Origin: Ceratopteris richardii
Taxonomy: Eukaryota; Streptophyta; Polypodiopsida; Polypodiales; Pteridaceae
Direction of reading: 5' to 3'
DNA: 64,000 bases
Assembly: GCA_020310875.1 (NCBI GenBank)
Contig: CM035432.1
Span: 95,985,467-96,049,466, forward strand
This document shows, piece after piece, positions 57,105 to 64,000 of the stretch; position 1 is the stretch's first letter; every line of letters starts with the position of its first letter. Under the pieces are notes generated by a model, which ran no database searches, was not told the origin of the DNA, and was given only the letters and a program-made list of their open reading frames with translations. A program made the translations under genes and the position numbers.

Positions 57105-59260
57105 CTATCATCCTCTTGAAAAGTCACAATGACGAATATCCCAGAAATATACACCTTTCTGCCTTTGGTCTAGCTTGTGTCTCAATTCTTGAGGTATGTG
57201 AACATAACACACACAACTAAATACTTTTATATGTGAAAGGCTGAATTTCTTAACACACCAAGTTTCATAAGGTGTAAATCCATGTACTCCTGAGGTTGGA
57301 CACCTATTCATAATGTATGTGGCTGTATTTTTTGCATGAGCCCAACAAGAATTAGAAAAATTCATTTCATTAAACAAAGATCTAGCCACTTCTGCTATGT
57401 ATCTATTCTTCCTCTCTGCCAACCCATTTTCCTGAGGTCTATACTTGTAAGTGAATTGCTTTTGATTCCATTTTCAGGTAGAAAATCTGAAAAATCATTT
57501 GAAAAATACTCCCCCTTCCATCCAATCTAAGATTCTTTATATACTTCCCTATTTTTTTCTACACTAGGTTTTTGAACCTCTTGAAGTGGTAAAACACCTC
57601 TCACTTTGACTTCATGCAATACATCCAAAAAAATCTTGAATGATCATCTATAAATGTGAAAAAATATCTATTACTGCCAATGGATGGCTCCCTTGTTGGT
57701 CATACATCTGTATATGAGATTCAAGACTTCATTCCTCACATGTGCTCCATTCTTGAATGCCGATTTTCTTTGTTTCCTTAATTGACAAGCATGGCTAAGA
57801 GAGGTATGATTAGGTAGACCACTCACGAATCCCTTCCCTTGCATGTCCTTCATCTTTTGTAAGTTTATGTGCCAGTTCATTTATGCCATAAGTCGATTTC
57901 TGGAAACTATTTATTTCCAATTGACAAGCACACAATGTGAGGGGTTGATGGATTTACCTCCATGGTCAAGAGTCTTCTTTGCTTCATTCCTTTTTCTATG
58001 AGCTTGTATTTTTGCATGGGGTCTTCATCAAAACATCATTGATCATTGAACCTCACCTCATAACCTCTTTCAACCATTTGACCTATCGAAATCAAGTTCT
58101 TTGTGATGGTTGGCACATCCTTCAACACCTTGGAGCTATGAGATCCATTCAATGCAACATCTCCCACATGTGCAATCTTGTGCTCACAGTCATCCCCTAT
58201 CTCTACATGTCATTGAGTGATGGGTAAGTGTACATTAAAGAAAAGTTCTCTATTGCAACTCATATGCTTGCTACAACCATTGTCAATGCACCATTTAAAG
58301 TCTAAATTGAATTTTTCACTTGACCCATACACCATAAGCAAGTTCTTATTTTCTAAATTTGTTGAAGTACTAGCATAATTACCTTGGTTCCTTTTGTATC
58401 CTTGATTGCCTCCTCCTTTGGACCAACAATCTCTTGCATAATGGCCCGATTCTCCACAATTGTAGCATTCTCAATTGGATGCTTCTCTTCCATGCAATAT
58501 TCCTCATCTTCCTCTACTTCTTCCTCTTCCTCTTGATCCATAGCTCTAGTTGGAGCCTTCTTGGTTGCTTGATTTTGTGTTTGAACTTCCTCTCCCTCTG
58601 CCTTGGGAGTTTTTTCCACCTCTTTTGCATTTTCCTCTATCTGCATAGAAAACTTGGGCTTGGTTGTCCTTTGATTATGAACCTGTTTGGTTCATCTCCT
58701 CCGTCACCATAAATGTGACTAATTGATAAAATTCTAGAAGGGAATCGCTCACATAAAATGATGTGGTGAATGCTTCCCACGTTTTATCCTCTCTCAAGCC
58801 ATTGAGAGTGTGCGTGACAAGATCCTCATCTTTGATTGGGCTCCCAATTAAGCCTAGGGCATCTTGAAGATCTTTAACCTTCGAAATATATTCATTTATG
58901 TTAGTAATTGGTGCTTTCCTAAGATTATTTAGCTCATTCTTCAACTGAATCTTCCTTTCCTTGGTTGATGAAGAGTATAATCTCTCCAAGGTCTCCCAAA
59001 CCTTCTTGGATGTGCCCAATCTTGTATATGCCTTATCATGCCACGGCTTATTTTTGGGATAGAATGAATAGGAATCTTCTATCCCTTTCTATCCATTCAT
59101 TAAGTGCCTTGACCTGCACTTGAAGTGGTGGATCATGTACATGAGGCATTGGATCCATGCCGCTCACTAATCCTTACAATCCTTTGCCCATAAGGTAGTT
59201 TCTAGCTATAAATTTCCATGGTTGATAATTGCCGTTCTCTTACTTCTCTATTTGTGCATT
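57105..59260 (-). pseudogene. copia gag to integrase, truncated, minus strand
   Basis: Gag starts near 59255 and is best seen at 58675-59019 (SSSTKERKIQLKNELNNLRK, GLREDKTWEAFTTS). A zinc knuckle and protease region follow at 58.2-58.5 kb (AMDQEEEEEVEEDEEYCME is the acidic linker), the pre-integrase Cys pair near 57700-57880 (LPNHTSLSHACQLRKQRKSA) and the integrase end at 57108-57422 (MAERKNRYIAEVARSLFNEM, ATYIMNRCPTSGVHGFTPYE). RT and RNase H are missing beyond 57105. The gag is a near match of the plus-strand copia at 13.8-15.3 kb, so two copies of one family lie in opposite orientation. Confidence 0.85.
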
Positions 59261-59746
59261 ATACTCAGTAATAATGAGCTCAAAGATGCTCCACATATGA
59301 TAAAAAAGGATTTATGTAAAAGTTCTCTAACTTCAAGAGATTACATGGTATGTTGATAAACCGACCTGAATCTTACTATAATTCTCTACTTATGCCTTGA
59401 CTAATATTTAGTGTATATATATATAGTTTTCTAGGTTGCGAGTGGTTGACTCTTCTACCTAAAATCTATTCCTAAATATAAGGTCAGTTTGAATTTAAAT
59501 TAAGAAATATTTTTGAAGCCTAGCTCTCTTCAATTCATGAGTTTTACTCCTCACTTTTGCAATTGACTAAGATAAATTCAAGGCTTCGCCATTTGAAATA
59601 CACAAACATAATGTTCAGGGGATTTTAATTTGTGCATGATAATGTTGAGAGAAATCCAAGAGCATGGGTCAATCTCTTAGGATTGGACCTTGCACTAATG
59701 TCTCCCTCTCAAGCCTAAGATTCTCGAGTCTTCAATTCTTCAATAG

Positions 59747-62700
59747 TTATTGTAGTACAATCATTGCTTGGAACCTATTCAAATCAACTCCATCCAATGC
59801 TTTGTTCATCATGTCTACACATTGTTGGTGAGTAGATACAAATGGAAAATTAATTTCCTTGCTTGTGATTTTCTCTCTAACATAGTGATAATGCACTTGT
59901 ACGTGCTTAGTGCTCACATGGTAGATCAGGCTAACAGTAAGATGCAATGAGCTGATATTAGCCCCAAGAATGTGAGGATTAGATGACTTAATACATAAGT
60001 CCTAATACAATGTCTTTATCTAGATTTCTTCTTCTGTTGCATTTGCTAGTCCTCTATATTCAGATTTTATTCAGAATAGTGCAATAATGTGCTGGTTCTT
60101 TAAAGACAATGAAATTAGCTTTGCACCTACAAAATTGAGAAATCTTGATGTGCTTGTTTCATGAGCTTACCCAATGTGCATTTGAAAAAGTTTGCAAGCC
60201 TATATCAAATGTGTATGGGTAATCCGAACCTTCATCGATTGTTCCCATCAATTATTTGAGTATCTTGGCTACCTCCATGTGAGGTTTTCTAGGATTCTGC
60301 ATAAACCCAATTAAGACACTTAGTCTTTTGATGATCTTCAAAGTCACTTGATGCTTCAAGTGTGTGATCCTTTTCTCTTGAAAGAGTTGGAAAATTCTCC
60401 TCTAGGTCATAAGATAGACTTACTCTCCTGGAATCATCTACAATCCATGATTTATTTTCATCAAACACAACACCTCTACTCACAATGAATCTCGTTTTGC
60501 TTTGGTTGTAAAATCCATAGCCTTTTTTATTAAGGTCATAGCCTTTGAGTATATATTACTCTACCTTAGGATCCAATTTACCTCTAATCTATGAATATAT
60601 GTATGCACATCAAATGCAAGTAAAGATCCTACAATAATCCAAGCTATGTATTCTTCCATTCCATGCCTCATATGGATTCAAGCCATCCAGATCCTTTGAT
60701 GGAGGTTTATTCCCCAAATAAGTGGCTAGTGATACTCCCTTTTTCCATAAGTAGTTCGGAACTTTCTTGTCATTGAGCATGGACCTTGTGCCCTCCACAA
60801 TTATCGGATTTCTTCTCTCTACCACTCCTTCATGCTCAAGAGTGTATCTGGTGTTAATTCCTTTCTCTTGGAGATAAGAATCAAATTCATGGGAGAAGTC
60901 TTCTCCCCCTCCTCCTAAACTTAGTCTTTTTAGAGTTATAACTATTTGGTTCTGCAAAAGAGCTAGGTACTTTTTAAAACATGAGAATACTTCATCCTTA
61001 TTCTTCATGAACTACAAGATATTCCATCTACTACATTCATCTTTGAATGACACATATTATCTTGAAGTAGAGATTAAAGGTTCCTTCCTTGGTCCCCAAA
61101 CATCTATGTGGATGAAGTGGAACAGATCTCCATTTATGTAGCCTTTCTTGGTAAAGGGTTCCTTGTTTGACTCACAAAACTAACAAGCACTACATTTGTA
61201 TATCATGTGCACTTTTGATAGGTTGGGTAGTCCAAGTACACTTTGATCTCTACTTGTTTCTTTGAGAGCCCATTCTCCATTATGATATAGCCTCTTGTTC
61301 CAAACCTCTAAATGTAATAGGGTTTGGGTCCCATAGTTGAACAATGCAATGTTCTTAGTGTCTTGGAGTTCAAAATTAAACAAGCTACCTCTCTTCTCTC
61401 CCTTTTGTATCTCATTGAATCTCTGATATGGGCCTTCAAAATATGCTACATGCCTGCTAAATTTTATCTCCAAACCTTTCTCAACAATTTGACCTACACT
61501 AATAAGGTTCTTTGTGATAGTAGGCATATAAATAACTTTTCTTAGTAAATTTATGGTACGATTTCAATTCTTCACATTACCAGTGTTCCTAATTGAATAT
61601 CTTGTGTGATCTCCAATTTGGACTTCATGTTTATTCTTTAGTTCTTTAAGGTTTGAGAGTAGACCCACATTTCCTATGGCATGATTTGAGCAAGCAAAGT
61701 CCATGTAAACACATGCTCATTAGAATTACCATCTTTTATTCTTATCTTCATAAGAAGTAGTGAATCGTCTTGAGATTCATCATCTTTGCAGTTTTTCTAG
61801 TCTCTTATTCCCTTGTGTTCACCTTGGTAATTTTTTTTCTATCACTTTTTGTTATATCCGTAGGAGTTGTTGAATACTCCTCTTGAGTTTCCATAGCCTC
61901 CTCTACTATATCCTCTACCTTTCTTGTGTTCTTGAAACAATTCTCTTTAATGTGGTTTGTTAGACCACACATAGCAAAGGGTGATGATCTTTGAGATGTC
62001 CCCTTGCATTTTCTACCTCCTCTACCTCTTGCTAATGATGCTCTACATCTACTCACAAGTTTTGCTCGAGAGGTGATTTCTTCATCATCAAATTTCTTAC
62101 CTTTCCCTTTATTATCCATGCTTTTATTCTTATGTATATAGAGATCAGAGAATCGATTACCTTTCATGTTTTCAACATGTTTGTATGAGATTTGATTGGT
62201 GTGTGAGCAATTGCCCCATGAGTATGTTTAAGTCAACTAATTTCATCTCCATGTAGAGGTCCATAGTTGTGATGAAGGCTTCCCATTTCTCATTAGCTTT
62301 GATCCCATTGATGACTTGCCTCATACTTTATTCTTCATAAATGAACTTTTTAATGCTTCCAAGTTGCTCTCCAATGTCCTTCATCTTGGTGATTAAATCA
62401 ATCACACTTTCCTTGGGCATCTTCTTGAGTGTTTTAAATGCCATTCATAGAGTATTCTTATTCTCTTTGGTACTTGAGGAGAAGAATGCTTCCACAGCAT
62501 TCCATTTCCCTTCCGATGTCATAAATTCCTTATCTAGGGGGTAAAAGGTCACATATAGATTTAAGAATGGATGACCTTGCAAAATCATCCTTTGAGCACC
62601 ATGCATTCAACCTTTGTTGCTACTCGTGTTGGTTAGCCCTTGCTTGTGAGTATTGACATCATCTCATCTCTATATATGTAACCATATAAGTTCTTTCCTT

Positions 62701-62800
62701 GAAGATAATCTTCCATTCTTAGTTACCATGTTGATTGATTATCTTGATCCAATTTTTCAATGAATTAGGGGAATATGTCACCCATGATGCCTAGTCTTAA
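59747..62800 (-). pseudogene. second copia element, broken, minus strand
   Basis: Pieces in order on the minus strand: gag remnant 62.2-62.8 kb, zinc knuckle-like AMCGLTNHIKENCF at 61805-62167 (first Cys replaced), pre-integrase at 61180-61527 (PTITKNLISVGQIVEKGLEI, LEVWNKRLYHNG), integrase at 60610-61008 (HEGVVERRNPIIVEGTRSML, LWKKGVSLATYLGNKPPSKD), the linker SRGVVFDENKSW at 60289-60483, and the RNase H end STKHVQVHYHYVREKI at 59747-59947. RT is nearly all deleted. Stops and frame changes throughout. Confidence 0.8.
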
Positions 62801-62803
62801 GCT

Positions 62804-62817
62804 TTGCTCTGATATCA
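62804..62817 (-). promoter_or_regulatory. copia primer-binding site
   Basis: TGATATCAGAGCAA on the minus strand, one mismatch from TGGTATCAGAGC. It marks the start of the internal region of the copia at 59.7-62.8 kb; the 5' LTR should begin at 62818. Confidence 0.7.
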
Positions 62818-63200
62818 CTATGAAGAGGTGATGAGATAAGAGTAGAGATTAGAGACTTTTCAAAAAACCTTATTCAACACTAGCCCAATCAGCTCTAGGA
62901 ATACTTAGTACACTCTTTTAGTGTTTCAAATATACATTGGAAGCACCTAAGTCCTTTGGAGCATCATTCATAAAAGGTTATGACAAAAAAGATAAGTTTG
63001 GATACCACAAAACTTGAAGAAGCTTCTATTTTTTCATTCAAAAGCTCCGAGAAAAATGTTCAAAGCTCACAATTTGGCACAAATTCAGCAAAGAGAGTTA
63101 TCAAACTTTCAATTAAAGTGTTAAGATAAATAAAGCAAATTATTTCATGAAGTTATCTGTAATAAAGTAAGTATATGATCCAAGGGTCTGGCCGGTTCAG
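62818..63200 (-). repeat. copia 5' LTR, end not fixed
   Basis: DNA next to the primer-binding site on the minus strand. Its outer end could not be set because no partner LTR was found. Confidence 0.4.
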
Positions 63201-63303
63201 ACAGATCTGAAATCGGATACCATTTGGTCATCCGTGTGTATGACCAAAGATCTTGAGTTTAGACTTACTAGAAGGTCTTGTGCTCTTGTGAACAAGTGAT
63301 CCA

Positions 63304-63366
63304 CTTAGCTTAGTGTTTAAGTCTCAAGGATGTGAAGGAGGAGGTCTTGGGTTCAATCCCCATGGG
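63304..63366 (+). repeat. tRNA-like unit, possible SINE head
   Basis: TTAGCTTAGTGTTTAAGT resembles an A box, and GGTTCAATCCC at 63350-63360 fits the B box consensus GGTTCRANNCC. Spacing is tRNA-like. No full cloverleaf is visible. A SINE or a tRNA relic is more likely than a working tRNA gene. Confidence 0.45.
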
Positions 63367-63379
63367 AGACATGGGGAGA

Positions 63380-64000
63380 GTATTTTGCCTAAAGAGATCT
63401 AAAGCCTTCTAGAAGCATCCACTTGAGTTAACGCGAGTTGACTACGACACTTGGCGCACATGCAGTTACATGGCCGACATATGGCTGGCTAGTATCCACG
63501 TGCCCAAGAAGGCAGTCCCCTGGAGAGAGCTATATATAGAGGCATTTGGTTGGGAGAAGAGTCATCTCTCTAGCATGTGGTGGTCATAATTATAGTCTTG
63601 TTGCATTTGTAAGTTGGACAATTTTCAGAATTTGACTTGGTCAAGTTATAGTATGGTTGACTCAATAGAAATGGTAAACTTTCTCGTACAGTTTACATAG
63701 GATTTTTAAAACCCATTAGGACAAAAAAGTCCTCTAGTCGGGTGAAAAAATCAAGTAACTGTTGGATCAAAGTAAACCATTGTACAAACATCTAAGTTAA
63801 ATGTTTGGAACAACCAAACTTCAAGTTCTCCAAACAAGTGAATCAAGAGTTCTCAAAGTTTTGCAAGGGATAAGAATCCCACCTTCGTTACTAAGTCCAT
63901 GCACCATTCATGCCTAGAATTGGACTAGTAATTTAAATCCATCGAGTTCACATGTTTGTGCTTAGATCGCACATCAAGAAACTATGAATTGGCCAAGGAC
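63380..64000. other. no recognisable gene; TATA-like site
   Basis: A TATATATAGA sequence lies at about 63531-63541 on the plus strand and may belong to an LTR promoter. No coding motif is seen to the window end. Confidence 0.35.

Overview
The window is repeat-rich plant nuclear DNA. I found no intact single-copy host gene. Almost everything recognisable is a transposable element: several broken Ty1/copia and Ty3/gypsy retrotransposons, one large CACTA (En/Spm-type) DNA transposon, CA-rich satellite, and AT, CA, GA and CT microsatellites. TNP2/DUF4218 transposase, plant-type primer-binding sites and chromodomain-ended gypsy polyproteins point to a land plant with a large repeat-filled genome. 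The species cannot be told from this sequence.

Layout. 1-2.5 kb: AT-rich, almost nothing recognisable. 2.5-7.4 kb: decayed copia element on the minus strand. 7.4-11.5 kb: minus-strand gypsy element whose RT, RNase H and integrase are missing. 11.7-13.2 kb: gag and leader of a second gypsy family, minus strand. 13.8-15.3 kb: internally deleted copia, plus strand. 15.4-21.6 kb: gypsy element of the same second family with both LTRs; its gag holds a perfect 80-bp inverted repeat. 21.8-25.8 kb: LTR fragments, a leader with GATTCT-like repeats, and unrecognised ORF remnants. 26-26.7 kb: copia gag, minus strand. 27.5-28.3 kb: GC-richer fragment that may come from a host gene. 29.5-29.9 kb: copia LTR. 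29.9-54.8 kb: a three-level nest. A gypsy element (LTRs at 29937-30585 and 54190-54836) contains a CACTA transposon (from 33317 to about 52430). The CACTA contains a CA-rich satellite, and that satellite contains a young copia (35375-40816) flanked by the 5-bp duplication ATGCA. 54.8-57 kb: unrecognised degenerate ORF and a retroelement leader. 57.1-62.8 kb: two broken copia elements, minus strand.

The most unusual object is the CACTA element. Its minus-strand transposase gene encodes, in order, a small Cys/His-rich module, a SET (lysine methyltransferase-like) domain, the TNP2 transposase, DUF4218 and a DUF4216-like tail. A smaller multi-exon gene with an Asp/Glu tail, resembling a TNPA-type accessory protein, lies in the opposite orientation upstream of it. 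A second plus-strand multi-exon ORF of unknown role lies near the other end. Repeated GCTTATGCGACG-type motifs sit just inside both ends, as expected for accessory-protein binding sites. SET and TNP2 regions carry stops or frame changes, so this copy is probably inactive. The architecture, SET inside or next to a transposase, is the lead candidate for something undescribed.
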